Of a stretch of 64,000 bases of DNA, positions 52,382 to 63,892 are shown piece after piece. Numbering within the stretch: position 1 is the stretch's first letter; every line of letters begins with the position of its first letter. The translations under genes were made by a program, and so were the position numbers. Under the pieces are notes generated by a model. That model did no database searches, had not been told where the DNA came from, and worked only from the letters and a program-made list of their open reading frames with translations. This DNA is from Gari tellinella. Lineage: Eukaryota; Mollusca; Bivalvia; Cardiida; Psammobiidae. The DNA lies in assembly GCA_922989275.2 (NCBI GenBank), contig OV277871.1, forward strand, positions 33,879,193-33,943,192. The letters run 5' to 3'.

Positions 52382-52625
52382 CAGTGGAGAAAACGTTATT
52401 CTTTCCCAATAAACGCATTTACGCTAAAACTATTATTTGCAAGCAAGCAGTTGGAGCAAGATCAGACGCCGGGTAACCCGGCGTCTGATCAGGCTCCAAA
52501 CTGTTTGCCACCATGATAAACATGAAATATCAGAATTGTCCAAAAGTTGTTCTTTTCTACGTTTTAGTGCTTTGCGTTTGCGTACGTTTGCGTTTAAACG
52601 GGAAAGAATAACAGATTCTCCTCTG
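52382..52625 (+). mobile_element. Family A MITE
   Basis: Tips CAGTGGAGAAAACG and AGATTCTCCTCTG; left hairpin arm altered (AAGCAAGCAGTTGGAGC). Confidence 0.9.
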
Positions 52626-52769
52626 TAATGCCAATCGGCAGCAATGCAGAAAAACTACTTTAGGAAACGTCTGCTTTGTGTTTGTCCTACATAAGTATTC
52701 TATTGACATTTAAGTTCCACTTTATTCATTTCTCGAACGTCGCTCACAATATGTTGTACTCGCTTTACC

Positions 52770-53013
52770 CGTAACCTCATAAATACGCCTTTTTACGCCT
52801 TTAATTTATTCCTCAAACTCAGAAAATAGTTCCATGGTATACAATGATAAATACGTATCAAACGATTTCTTTGTTCGAGCAGATAAGCGGTAAGGCTGAA
52901 AGTATAGCAGAATGCACCTTAAGATGCATTTTGCTTTACTCTCTACCTGCCTTAAGTTCTTACCTACATGTATCTTTAAAACCTAGAAAGAAACAGGGTA
53001 TGGAGTAAACGAT
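52770..53013 (+). mobile_element. Family D, old copy
   Basis: TACCCGTAACCTCATAAATA CGCC ... GAAAGTATAGCAGAATGCAC ... GGGTATGGAGTAAACGATTAA. Confidence 0.65.
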
Positions 53014-53184
53014 TAAGTCGAACATATCGGTATTTCAAAGTAAAGATTTGGCTTAGTTGCGTTAACTTTAAAGTACGGTTTAGTTGGACTAATTCAAATT
53101 CGAGTTACATGTATGTAGGTTCACCAGCATTATGCATCAAGCGTCAATCTCTCTATTAAACACTGTCCATGGCTTTTGTTTTGA

Positions 53185-53362
53185 ATAACATTGGATAGGA
53201 CGTTACTGTTTCCCTTGAAAATAAACTAAAAACACGCGTTATGCAAGCGAATGTAGAAAATACCACTTTGTAAATATTAATTATGTTGGACAAGCTTCGA
53301 TACTTATCAGACGTCTGGTGACCAGGCGTCTGAGCTGGCCCGTTATTGTTTGCAATATTTAC
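53185..53362 (-). mobile_element. Family A, very old
   Basis: ACGTTACTGTTTCCCTTG, AAACACGCGTTATGCAAGCG, CAGACGTCTGGTGACCAGGC GTCTGAGC hairpin with compensatory changes. Confidence 0.5.
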
Positions 53363-53409
53363 CTTAAGTTTTATGACAAGGACGATTACTGGAAGGGAAT
53401 GATGTATTA

Positions 53410-53658
53410 CAGTGGAGAAAACGTTATTCTTATCCAATAAACGCGTTTATGCTAAAACTATTATTTCCATTGCAAACAGTTTGGAACCAGATCAGACGCC
53501 GGGTAACCCGGCGTCTGATCAGGCTCCAAACTGCTTGCCACTTAGATTAAAAACCGATAATTAGAAATGTAAAAAAATATGGTAATTTCCTGCATTTAGC
53601 GGTTTGCGCTTGCGTTTCGTTTGCGATTAAACGGGAAAGAATAACGTTTTCTCCACTG
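53410..53658 (+). mobile_element. Family A MITE, full length
   Basis: Both tips of AAAACG type, complete hairpin, TA flanks. Confidence 0.9.
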
Positions 53659-53730
53659 TATCCACTGTTTAAATCAACATAATTATGTTTGATTGTATAA
53701 TTGAAAGACGTCAGACTAGTGTTACCCTTA

Positions 53731-53976
53731 CATTGGAGAATCTGTTATTCTTTCCCGTTTAAACGCAAACGTACGCAAACGCAAAGCACTAAAACGTAGA
53801 AAATCACAACTTTTGGACAATTCTGATAATTCTTGTTTATCTTGGTGGCAAACAGTTTGGAGCCTGATCAGACGCCGGGTTACCCGGCGTCTGATCTGGC
53901 TCAAAACTGTTTGCACTGCAAATAATAGTTTTAGCGTAAACGCGTTTATTGGGAAAGTATAACAGATTCTCCACTG
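53731..53976 (-). mobile_element. Family A MITE, full length
   Basis: 246 bp; left tip CATTGGAGAATCTG carries one change. Confidence 0.9.
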
Positions 53977-53989
53977 TACATGACCAAAT

Positions 53990-54155
53990 TTATCGTTAAG
54001 CTTCACCACCATATTGTCGTCTTCTTCAATATTGTTGTCTACAATGTCGTTTTCAAACTTAGATTTAAGGCAGTATAACTGATAAAATTTCATATATAAA
54101 GGCATTACATTTGCGTTTAAACGGGAAAGAATTTACGTCTTACCCACTTACAAAC
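53990..54155 (+). mobile_element. Family B left part joined to a family A end
   Basis: CTTCACCACCATATTGTCGT ... TTGTTGTCTACAATGTCG ... AGGCAGTATAACTGATAAAA, then ACATTTGCGTTTAAACGGGA AAGAATTTACGTC. No hairpin between them. Confidence 0.55.
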
Positions 54156-54398
54156 ACACTTATACAGCTAAAACTTGCCGTCAAATTATTTGTTTAAATA
54201 CTATTGAAGACACCAAACTTAGCGTGGGACAACCAAAACATGATACAATAATTAAAGGGTGGTTTAAATGGAGTAAATGACCTCGAAGGCAAAGTTGTGA
54301 TTAGGTTATGCCCGTCGTTTGAGAGGGTTGAGATCAAGGCAAATCTCTTTGCTGAAACTACTCTCAATTATCGTAAGCAATGTACAGATTGTTAACTA

Positions 54399-54644
54399 CA
54401 GTGGAGAATCTGTTATTCTTTCCCAATAAACGCGTTTACGCTAAAACTATTATTTGCAGTGCAAACAGTTTGGAGCCAGATCAGACGCCGGGTAACCCGG
54501 CGTCTGATCAGGCTCCAATCTGTTTGCCACCAAGATAAACATGAAATATCAGAATTGACCAAAAGTTGTTCTTTTCTACGTTTTAGCGCTTTGCGTTTGC
54601 GTACGTTTGCGTTTAAACGGGAAAGAATAACAGATTCTCCACTG
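54399..54644 (+). mobile_element. Family A MITE flanked by 25-bp direct repeats
   Basis: 246 bp, intact. Flanks 54374-54398 and 54645-54669 are an identical 25-bp sequence (TAAGCAATGTACAGATTGTT AACTA), starting and ending in TA. Confidence 0.93.
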
Positions 54645-54669
54645 TAAGCAATGTACAGATTGTTAACTA

Positions 54670-57185
54670 TATGCATTGGACTGTTCTCATGTTTTTGTAT
54701 GTAAATGCAAACTGAGAGAGATTAACTGAAGACTCCCATTCATATTTCATCTTTAGTGAAGATACATGTATATCGATATAAATTGAATGTGTTAAAGCCT
54801 GCCCATGCGCAGTCTACACGATGAATTTTATGTATACATGCGCCACGATAAATTCAAGGAAAAGAAACTACATGAACATGATAAACAGGATGTTTGCGAA
54901 TCATTTTACAGAGGGAAAGACGTTAACTAAATGCAAATGACGCGAAAGCCCGCTGATCTGCACTATTTGTCATTTTGCAAAATATATTCTCAGTCCATTA
55001 TTTAAGGTTGATCTTACAATATACAACTATTCAAAATTGTAAGACCAACCCTTAAGGTAATAGTGCAGTGCAATGCAAATCAAGATGACCACCAAAACAA
55101 GTAGTGGCGGAGCATTTATGGTGAAAACAGCAAAGATATTACTCAACCCTTAAAAATGTCACTCTATACAACTGAAAATTATATCCCTCTTTTCATTTTC
55201 ATTTATAGAAAATAATTAAAACGTTTTTAGAGTGAAAAGAAATTACCTCCAAATTTACCAAACTTTGGGCCATTCCACCAACATCTGCGGCTAACTACAT
55301 TGTAATTCCAAAACTATCTATGACATCGTAATTTCCAAACTGTTCCCGAGGTGCAAGGAATCCTTATTTTCTCTTTAGAATGTCCATTTAAACACTATAT
55401 AGTCTGACATTATACCCATTGTCACCAAGCATTTCAATTCTCCTTATTGGCTAACACATGTAATTGAAAAAGCTCCTTTGAAAAGTATGGTGGTCAAACA
55501 TTGTCAAAGTGAAAACATCAAATGAATGCTACATAACAGCAGCATGCTAGTACCTGTACAAACCATTGTGGATTCCAAATGAAACTAGAACACTGACCAA
55601 GTCAGAAAGGATCCCACAAAGGAGGAGTAAGATACAATGAGAAAACTGCTCAAGTTCAACACATAGTATCATTAAGGTCATACGTTAGAGTTAAATGAAA
55701 TTCGTTCAAGGGGTAAAAAAGATATGACCAGCATTGCAAACACTGTCCGTAAATCTGGCTAAATCCGATGAAAAGTATTTCAGTAACAGAGAAAACAGGG
55801 CTAAAATGGTTTTGTTCTTTTTTTGTAAATGAGTATGCCTTATTCAATTTATCTGGTATTCAAAATTGGCCAAGATTTTACACATTCATATCAACATGCT
55901 CAGCTTTAAATTGCTTGGAGTCCCAAATAGGACAAGGCTAAAATTGACAAATTATAGTTGTTGAAGGGTTATGATACTTGGATGAAAAGTATAAGAGTTA
56001 GTAAGCGGACAAGGTTAAATATGGTCAATCACGAAAAATTACTGACCAAGCTACATCCCTATGACATAAGAGGACCAGTCTCTCAGGTATCTGGCAGTAG
56101 CTGCAAATATTTACATGTCCACCATCCCAGTCCCATCAGGTGTCCCCCAGGGTATTGGGAAAGAATAACGTTTTCTCCACTGTACTAGACTATTCTTATA
56201 ACCAAGGCTTGTATTGACAAACAGACAAACAGGTACATGTAACATAATATAACAGTTAACCATGCGAAAGGAGAATATTGCTATGTTGCATACACTCTGA
56301 TGATTCAGCATAAATTTTGTTATCGAATATCACCCATGATATGTTTAATCAAGGTCCGTATCAAGATCTAAAAACCAATTACCCGAATCCATAGCCCCGC
56401 CCAATCCAAGAAGAAGTTCGCAAGATCCCTGAAGTGTATCCAAGTAATTATCACAGTAGTTGACATTCTGACGCTTGATTGGTTTCTCCATATATGGCAA
56501 TATCCCCAGGTTTCAATACACGATCAACAACGTACAATCAACACGTCCGCAGTTTGCTATCCATGCACTTTACAAAACATGCATAATCCGGCACAGACGC
56601 CCCAGTGTTCAAGGTTCTTTCCTTCTTATCCACGAAAACAGACTTCGAAAAGTAAACTAATTCTACGAAGAAGTTTACGTTTGAAAGAACCGAGTGGGGA
56701 GTGTACGTGTCTATAGACTTTGTTTATTTCCAGCAATGTATCGAATATGTTAGTCGTGTTCTAATTTTAGTTCCGTCACACGATTAACCCACCCACTACC
56801 ATATTTATCATCTGTTTATGATATGGTCGTCATCTTTTATTTCTCGAAGTTCATATTTGATGCGTTTTAACTGTAAACACACTGATATGAAAGTCAAGCA
56901 CTCTAGATGAAGATTAGAAGCCGAGTAGGTCGGCGTTGGATCTAGATCCACAGTTTTCAAATCCCACTGTACTCTAGTCCAGGCAGTTAAGGGGTTTATA
57001 AATGTTTAATGCATCACAAGTATAGAACATGCCTCGTTGCGCCGACAAAGTATTCATGTATATATACTATCGTATATACTTAACCAAGACCCCTTGCTGT
57101 CTTTGAAGTCCGAGTACGTGTACAGTACAACCTCACTTTTACCACCACTAATAAAAAGACCTGATTCCAATGACAAAATCAGGAT
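54670..57185. other. Mostly unannotated; small foldback and one family A tip
   Basis: A foldback TTAAGGTTGATCTTACAAT / ATTGTAAGACCAACCCTTAA lies at 55005-55058, a family A terminus at 56154-56183, and a degraded B-type hairpin at 56895-56960. ORFs here have no splice support. Confidence 0.45.
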
Positions 57186-57187
57186 GA

Positions 57188-57266
57188 TGCATAAAGCAAA
57201 TTATGAGTAAAGCAGTAAGCTCCTTTAGGAGCTTTCTACTTTACCTTTATATTGCTTTAAACAATC
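57188..57266. repeat. Hairpin related to the family D core
   Basis: GAGTAAAGCAGTAAGCTCCT with AGGAGCTTTCTACTTTACCT; shorter stem than family D. Confidence 0.6.
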
Positions 57267-57416
57267 ACTTGGCGTCGACACCACCAGCGATTTCGTTTAA
57301 GCGTTCGTATTAGCGAGGGATTATTGTATATATGTATATTGGGTAGTAATTGAAGCATGAATTATTGACCATATAAAGGTGGTAAGATTAACATAGAAAT
57401 TACCTACAGTGGATGA

Positions 57417-57653
57417 GACGTTATTCTTTCCCAATAAACGCGTTTACATTAAAACTATTACTTCCATTGCAAACAGTTTGGAGCCAGATAAGACGCCGGG
57501 TTACCCGGCGTCTAATCGGGCTCTATACTGTTTGCCACTCAGTTTAAAATAGATAGTTAGAATTGTCAACACGTTGTCATTTTATACGTTTTATTGCAAA
57601 TCGTTTGCGTTTCGTTTGCGTTTATACGAGAAAGAACGACGTATTCTCCACTG
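57417..57653 (+). mobile_element. Family A MITE
   Basis: Tips CAGTGGATGAGACG and CGTATTCTCCACTG; hairpin with GATAAGACG / CGTCTAATC changes. Confidence 0.88.
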
Positions 57654-58062
57654 TACATACAGTGAAACCAGTCGACACAGGTTATCGACTTGGATTGCGG
57701 AACTCTGCGGGCAGCTGGTTGCTAAATGCAGATCAAACGTAATGTAGAAAGTACAATAAGGAGATCTCTGAACTTATTAAAGAGGTCCTTTAATTTTACT
57801 TTAGCATTGTACTAAAGAGCCATTAGCGTTAGAAGTTTCTATTCTCCCATAATGGTGTGTCACTCAAGAAAGATTAAGTATTCACACATTCAGTACATGG
57901 ACATACATGTACATGTACTACACTGCGGTTTGTTATGTAATATTCAAATACCTATTGATTAGTGCGGTGTTGTTCTATACAGCTTAAGTGTTATCAAGGT
58001 GACAACTGTACAGGTTACAGTGTATACTTTATCAAATAATAATGCTCCCCAAATTAAAGTTC
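57654..58062. other. Nothing recognised
   Basis: No repeat copy or splice-bounded frame. Confidence 0.45.
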
Positions 58063-58265
58063 TGGGACCCGTCTTATTAAACGTCGTTTCAGTTATCATT
58101 TATTTTTTTCACCTAATCCTGTTGTGACATTTCTTTGGAATCGTCTTTTCAAGACGATTCCAAAGAGATGTCACGAGACAGAATTAGATTGAAAAATCAG
58201 AAATCAGATGTATCACTATTTTAAAGTTTTTATTTGTCGTACGACGTTTCGTAAGACGGACCCAG
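58063..58265. mobile_element. Family E MITE
   Basis: TGGGACCCGTCTTATTAAAC and GTTTCGTAAGACGGACCCA ends; hairpin TTTGGAATCGTCTTTTCAAG ACGATTCCAAA. Confidence 0.8.
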
Positions 58266-58850
58266 AAGAACGATTGTATATTGATGAGTAGCGTTAAGGA
58301 AAATATCCTTCGACCTACGGGATACATTTTAGCAAAAACTATAGACCAAGATCAACCGCCGACTTTGAAACGCACAGCTTTACAGGGAACCAAACTGTTT
58401 ACATTGTAAATTATTATTAGATACCGTATTTCTAATGTTGTTGCACATCCAGGTCTACACCGTGCCACCCTTTAACTGTGACAGGGCTAAAAATATCCCT
58501 CTCCAAGTTTTTGTAATTTGCCTTCATTGGCGATTTTTATTTCACCTCCATATATATACAGTTGGCTACAATTTAGATATTTTGTCGTTGGTTTAACAAG
58601 ACTTGCATGTCATGGAACTTGGAATTTGGAACTCGCAACTATGAACTAGGAAATTAGAATGTCTCCACCGATATTTCGTACATATTTAAGTAAACTTTCA
58701 ACAGTTTACGTTGACGTTCGTCGACCTTTGTTGTTTTCCAAACTATTTGTTTTCGCAAAAAGGAGCCATTTGCACGATCTATCATGATTCATAAACGTTT
58801 TGTGTGGTTATTCAAACATGCATTTGCTATATTATACATCTAGGTGCGTA
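58266..58850. other. Nothing recognised
   Basis: One isolated AACCAAACTGTTTACA near 58390 recalls a hairpin arm. No exon found. Confidence 0.45.
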
Positions 58851-59095
58851 CAGTGGAGAATCTGTTATTCTTTCCCGTTTAAACGCAAACGTACGCAAAC
58901 GCAAAGCACTAAAACTTAGAAAAGAACAACTTTTGGATAATTCTGATAATTCATGTTTATCTTGGTGGCAAACAGTATGGAGCCTGATCAGACGCCGGGT
59001 TACCCGGCGTCTGATCTGGCTCCAAACTGTTGCACTGCAAATAATAGTTTTAGCGTAAACGCGTTTATTGGGAAAGAATAACAGATTCTCCACTG
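58851..59095 (-). mobile_element. Family A MITE
   Basis: 245 bp; right hairpin arm lost one base (ACTGTTGCACTG). Confidence 0.92.
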
Positions 59096-59491
59096 TACTA
59101 CACAGTGTACTGTGGAGAAGACGTTATTCTGTCATACTTCAATTATGTTCAACGCAAACACAAGACAACGAAGACAGTGCAAATACAATGTACTGTCAGA
59201 TTATTGACAATATTAATTTGTGCCATCTGCACCGATAGATTACGGCGAAAGGCTAACTCTAAGGAAGGATGTAAACTACCAATTAAACCAACAGACATTA
59301 AGGACCACAATTGAAATAACGAAACTACATGTTGTTCAATTTTCGTGTTATCATTATTGTCTAGTGCGCATTGCATAAATTTTATATGTAATTTGACATG
59401 TTCTGTACACTCTTTACCAACAATAAAAAAAATGTTGAATTAAGTACGGTTTGTTGTAATATTGTATGGTATTGATGGTTGTCTATATATA

Positions 59492-59737
59492 CAGTGGAGA
59501 AAGTGTTATTCTTTCCCAATAAACGCGTTTACGCTAAAACTATTATTTCCAGTGCAAACAGTTTGGAGCCAGATCAGACGCCGGGTAACCCGGCGTCTGA
59601 TCAGGCTCCAAACTGTTTGCCACCAAGGTAAACATGAATTATCAGAATTGTCAAAAAGTTGTACTTTTCTACGTTTTAGTGTTTTGCGTTTGCGTACGTT
59701 TGCGTTTAAACGGGAAAGAACAACAGATTTTCCACTG
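59492..59737 (+). mobile_element. Family A MITE, full length
   Basis: 246 bp, inserted in a short TATA run, perfect hairpin. Confidence 0.92.
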
Positions 59738-60757
59738 TATATATATGCCATGTGGCTAATTAAAACACGACGAACATACAACTGAATAGATTGTTTCCAA
59801 GCTCAGGATTGAACACATTGATCAATGCGTTTTCATGACTCTGAGCTAGATTTTCTGTACCTGTTATTTTTGGAGGTATCGCATCTCCTTCGTCAGCACT
59901 TGTGAGCTTGTTTGGCGGGTCAAGTGAAGTAGGAAATATTTTTTTCAAAGAAGGGTTAACAGGTACAGATTTTACTTTAACTTTTTATTGCTCTATGTTT
60001 GACTAAATTATGACAGCTCAGCAAGTTTCAATTGGATTTAAAAGCCATAAAACGCGATTAGCCATGGGATTAGCCATATTTGTGATATGTGTATTTATAA
60101 CACTTTGAATAGCTAGCCAAGCAATACTAACTAGGAGGCTACTACTAAAGTTCACAAGTTAAATTCAGTTTAACCCTTGCATCACCACAGGAGACTAAAA
60201 CTGTTTTGAAAACATTTCGATCCCGATGAACACAGATTAACTCGACGTCTGATCAGAATCAAAACACTTGACACACACCTAGACAATGCCTCCGTCAAAC
60301 ACAATTGGTTTTAATTTCGACACAATAATTCATAAAAGAATTAAAGAATACGATGAATTGGCGTTGGAAGGGATAAAGAATCGCTCTCGTGTGAAATTGG
60401 TTTTAACTCTTTAAATTCCTTGTAGATATATTTTTTATAAAATTTCGTCAACTACTATAGTCGTCTGTTACTGTTCTTAAAGTAAAATGTCTAAATTGCT
60501 TTTCAAAACAGGATCTGAATTTGAAGAGTTCAAAGGATCTTGATGAGACCCTGCGGTGTCTCAACGGGATCTATTCTGCTGCCAAAAAGTATCATGGTTT
60601 TACCGATAGCATGATAAGAGTTAAACTTTTTAAATCCTATAAACTCCCCAAACCTTGACCATTCAAAGGAATGCGCGGGATAGGTGTTATATGTAACAGA
60701 CCTACATGTAATCCTTTCAATGTCATGATGACGTCATCACTCGTTTAAAACAATCAC

Positions 60758-60801
60758 CTTTATTATATCAGCTGCTTCCAAAGTTATGTCTGCCTTCATT
60801 G
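60758..60801 (-). CDS. Candidate upstream plakin exon
   Basis: 44 bp with acceptor tttatatctag and donor gtgatt, ending in phase 0, which matches the start of exon 1 at 34800. It encodes MKADITLEAADIIK, which would extend the A-helix of exon 1 to read ADIIKKRMAETEVSRCLDWL. The 26-kb intron this implies, and the small size, keep it tentative. Confidence 0.35.
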
Positions 60802-60839
60802 CTAGATATAAAAGTAATAGATGTATGTATTCTGTCTTA

Positions 60840-60923
60840 GCACATTTCCCCCATAATTACGCCTGTTTACGCCTTAAACTTATTCCTCTACTGAAGATAA
60901 TAATTCCATTTTATACAGTCATA
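60840..60923 (+). mobile_element. Family D left part, cut by a family A insertion
   Basis: CATTTCCCCCATAATTACGC ... TTCCATTTTATACAGTCA, then TA and the family A copy. The rest of D does not resume after it. Confidence 0.65.
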
Positions 60924-61169
60924 CAGTGGAGAATCTGTTATTCTTTCCCAATAAACGCGTTTACGCTAAAACTATTATTTGCAGTGCAAACAGTTTGGAG
61001 CCAGATCAGACGCCGGGTAACCCGGCGTCTGATCAGGGTCCATACTGTTTGCCACCAAGATAAACATGAATTATCAGAATTATCCAAAAGTTGTACTTTT
61101 CTACGTTTTAGTGCTTTGCGTTTGCGTACGTTTGCGTTTAAACGGGAAAGAATAACAAATTCTCCACTG
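60924..61169 (+). mobile_element. Family A MITE, full length
   Basis: 246 bp; right hairpin arm AGGGTCCATACTG has two changes. Confidence 0.92.
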
Positions 61170-61624
61170 TACAAATGCACCATAAGAAATAGTGGTTTTG
61201 TATACCCTGGAAGATTATTGATATAGCTCTTGTGGCAGGTTTTAATGCAAAATAAAAAAGGAAGCTACTAAAGGAGCTTTCTGAGTTTTTCTTAAGTCCT
61301 ACGTTCAGCTTCCACCTGATTACGTATTGATTTGTTATTAAACAAAGACAGCTTTACAAAAGTTTCACTGTATGCTTAACAAAAACATGCGTTGCAAGTG
61401 TTAATAAATATGTAGGAACATAAGCTTTGGAAATATGTCACTATAAATATTTTAATATATAGGTAAGGAAATTATGTCATATTTTACAATTTGCTAAATG
61501 TACATGTAGTTTTCTTCCAATGAGTAGAAAAAATATCATTTCCCGTCATTTCACAAAACAAAAACGTTATTTTTTAAATAGGTTGCGATAAAACGCGATA
61601 AAGTGTAATTTAGTAATAATAACA

Positions 61625-62765
61625 GGCCACTTCCAGTCGACCAGTAGCAACAACATGTCGTTATCAGTCATTTTGCAAGAACAACACGCCATTTCAAGTC
61701 GATGGGTAGCAACAATATGTCATTTAGCATAGACAACATGCCATTTAAAGTTTATGGGTAGCAACAATGTGTCATTGCCTGTCATTTAGCAAGAGCAACA
61801 CGCAATTTCCAGTCGATTGGTAGCAACAATGTGTCATTTAGCAAGAACAACATGCATTTCCAGTCGATGGGTAGCAAGAACATGTCGTTGCCTGTCATTT
61901 AGCAGGAGTAGCACGCCATTTCCAGTCGATAAGTAGCAACAACATTTCGTTGTCTGTCATTTAGAAAAAGAGAAACATGTCATTTCCAGTCGATGGGTAG
62001 CAACAGCATTTCGTTGTCTGTAATCTAGAAAGAGCAACATGTCAGTTCCAGTCGATGGGTAGTAACAATATGTCATTGCCTGCCATTTAGCAAGAGCAAC
62101 ATGCAATTTCCAGTTGATGAGTGGAAACAACCTGTCGTTGTGTGTCATTTAGTAAGAACAACATGTCATTTCCAGTCGATGGGTAGCAACAATATGTCAT
62201 TGCCTGTCATTTTGCAAGAGCAATATGTCATTTCAACTCGATGGGTAGCAACAATATGGCATTGTCTGTCATCTGGCAAGAACAAAATGCCATTTCAAGT
62301 AGATGGGTAGCAACAATATGGCATTGCCTGTCATGTAGCAAGATCAACATGCCATTTCCAGTTGATGGGTAGCAACAAGATGCCGTTGTCCGTCATTTAG
62401 CAATAACAACATGCCATTTCCAGACGATTGGTAGCAACAATATGTTTTTGCCAGTTTTAGTTGATAGGTAGCAACACTTTTCGTTGACTGTCATTGGCAA
62501 ACACAACACGCCATTTCAAGTTTGATAGGTAGCAACACTATTCGTTGTCTGTTATTCAGCAAGAACAACACACCCATTCAAGTCGATTGGTAGCGATACT
62601 ATATCGGTTTTTTGTCATTTAGCAAGAACAGCACGCCATTTCAAGTTGATGGGTATCAACAATTCTCGCCTGTCAGTTCCTGTTACTGTGCAAACCTAAC
62701 ACGCTATTTACAGTCGTTGGGACGGGTAGCAACACTATGTCGTTTCCTATCGATGAGTAGATCTA
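61625..62765 (+). repeat. 62-bp satellite, about 18 degenerate units
   Basis: Unit built from GGTAGCAACAATATGTCATT, GCCTGTCATTTAGCAAGAGC, AACATGCCATTTCCAGTCGA, TG. Some units are shortened (61690-61760) and the array decays toward 62700. Not coding: frames shift between units. Confidence 0.9.
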
Positions 62766-62816
62766 TGAACTATTTTATGTTCTGTCATTTGGCATGATTT
62801 TTGAGTCGAGATACTA

Positions 62817-63759
62817 CGAGGGTAGTTAAAAAAATTTAAATACTGGATCAATATCTTCATTATTTTAAGTGCAAAATGCATGTGTGATGTACCATTTGAA
62901 AGATCCATTCTTTGCCGACACGGTGAGATCATGCACCATAAGATCGCATTACTCGATCAGCCCCAACATGAACCTAAATGACCCCTCCTCGAGGACACTG
63001 GACCTTTTTTGTAAATATTTGAGTTAATTTTCTAAACACAATTTGATATTATAATTATTATAACGGCTTTAATATATAGAATAAGTTTATGAAATTTTCT
63101 GTCAAATACAATAAGACAATTATGCAAACACTACACAGTTTTGAATGTTATTATTACATAAAATATCAAAACTAAAGCTAAATCTAAACACGTACTGAAA
63201 ATATAATAAACAATTGATCTCCAGTTATTTATAAAAGTAGTTAGGGAAACTACACACTCTTTTTTTATTATTGAACCAGGCTATAATTGAAGCCAGTTAA
63301 AAATGGTTTCATGTTTTAAAATCAAATGTAGACATACTGATCTAGAACATTTTCACAGCGTTCAAAACAACATGTGCACTTTCGTCATTAGCAAAATAAG
63401 AAATGTTGATTTTGAAAAAAATGAGATTTTAGACAGTTAACCCTTTCAATAGAAATAAAAATTTAATTTTATTAAAATTTAGACATAAACTGATATATTT
63501 CTAAAACAAATCTGGAAATTGTACTCTTTAAGAAGTTATTACGTCAAAAGGTAATGTCTGAAAAGTGCTATGTTGCAGTGTCCTCGAGTAGGGGTCATTT
63601 AGGTTCATGTTGTGACTCATCGAGTTATGTGATCTTATCGTGCATTATACCATCGTGTAGGCAAAGAATTGCTGTTTAAAATGATATATCACACATGCAT
63701 TTTGCACTCATTATATTGAAGTTATTGATCCAGTATCAAAACTATTTGAACACCCCTCG
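62817..63759. mobile_element. Mariner-like element with about 190-bp inverted ends
   Basis: Tips CGAGGGTAGTTAAAAAAATT and complement of CGAGGGGTGTTCAAATAG, with TA on both sides. Inverted arms about 62817-63005 and 63570-63759 share ACTGGATCAATA, TGCAAAATGCATGTGTGAT, CATGAACCTAAATGACCCCT. The 560-bp middle has no transposase. The TA plus CGAGGG tip is common for Tc1/mariner-type elements. Confidence 0.85.
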
Positions 63760-63892
63760 TATTATATCAACCAAAAGGAAATATATTACATTGCTGTCAA
63801 TTTGCAGTAAGAACTAACTTGTACTAACTTGAAGACGTTATTCTCAATATCCCACTGTACATGTATTATAGTACAAGTTATTTCTTCCTGTC

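Noticed and set aside
59861..59948. Minus-strand frame KKIFPTSLDPPNK...DEGDAIPPKIT as a plakin exon
   Set aside because: It has a good donor (gtacag) but no convincing acceptor, and its phase-1 end does not join exon 1.
6000..61200. Dozens of 60-110-codon ORFs with a recurring peptide (like QTVWSQIRRRVTRRLIRLQTVC) on both strands
   Set aside because: They are translations of the family A palindrome and arms; the same frame opens on both strands because the core is self-complementary. No start, splice or codon signal.
61625..62765. Regularly spaced repeats as a CRISPR-like array
   Set aside because: There are no unique spacers; the whole 62-bp unit repeats, so it is a satellite.
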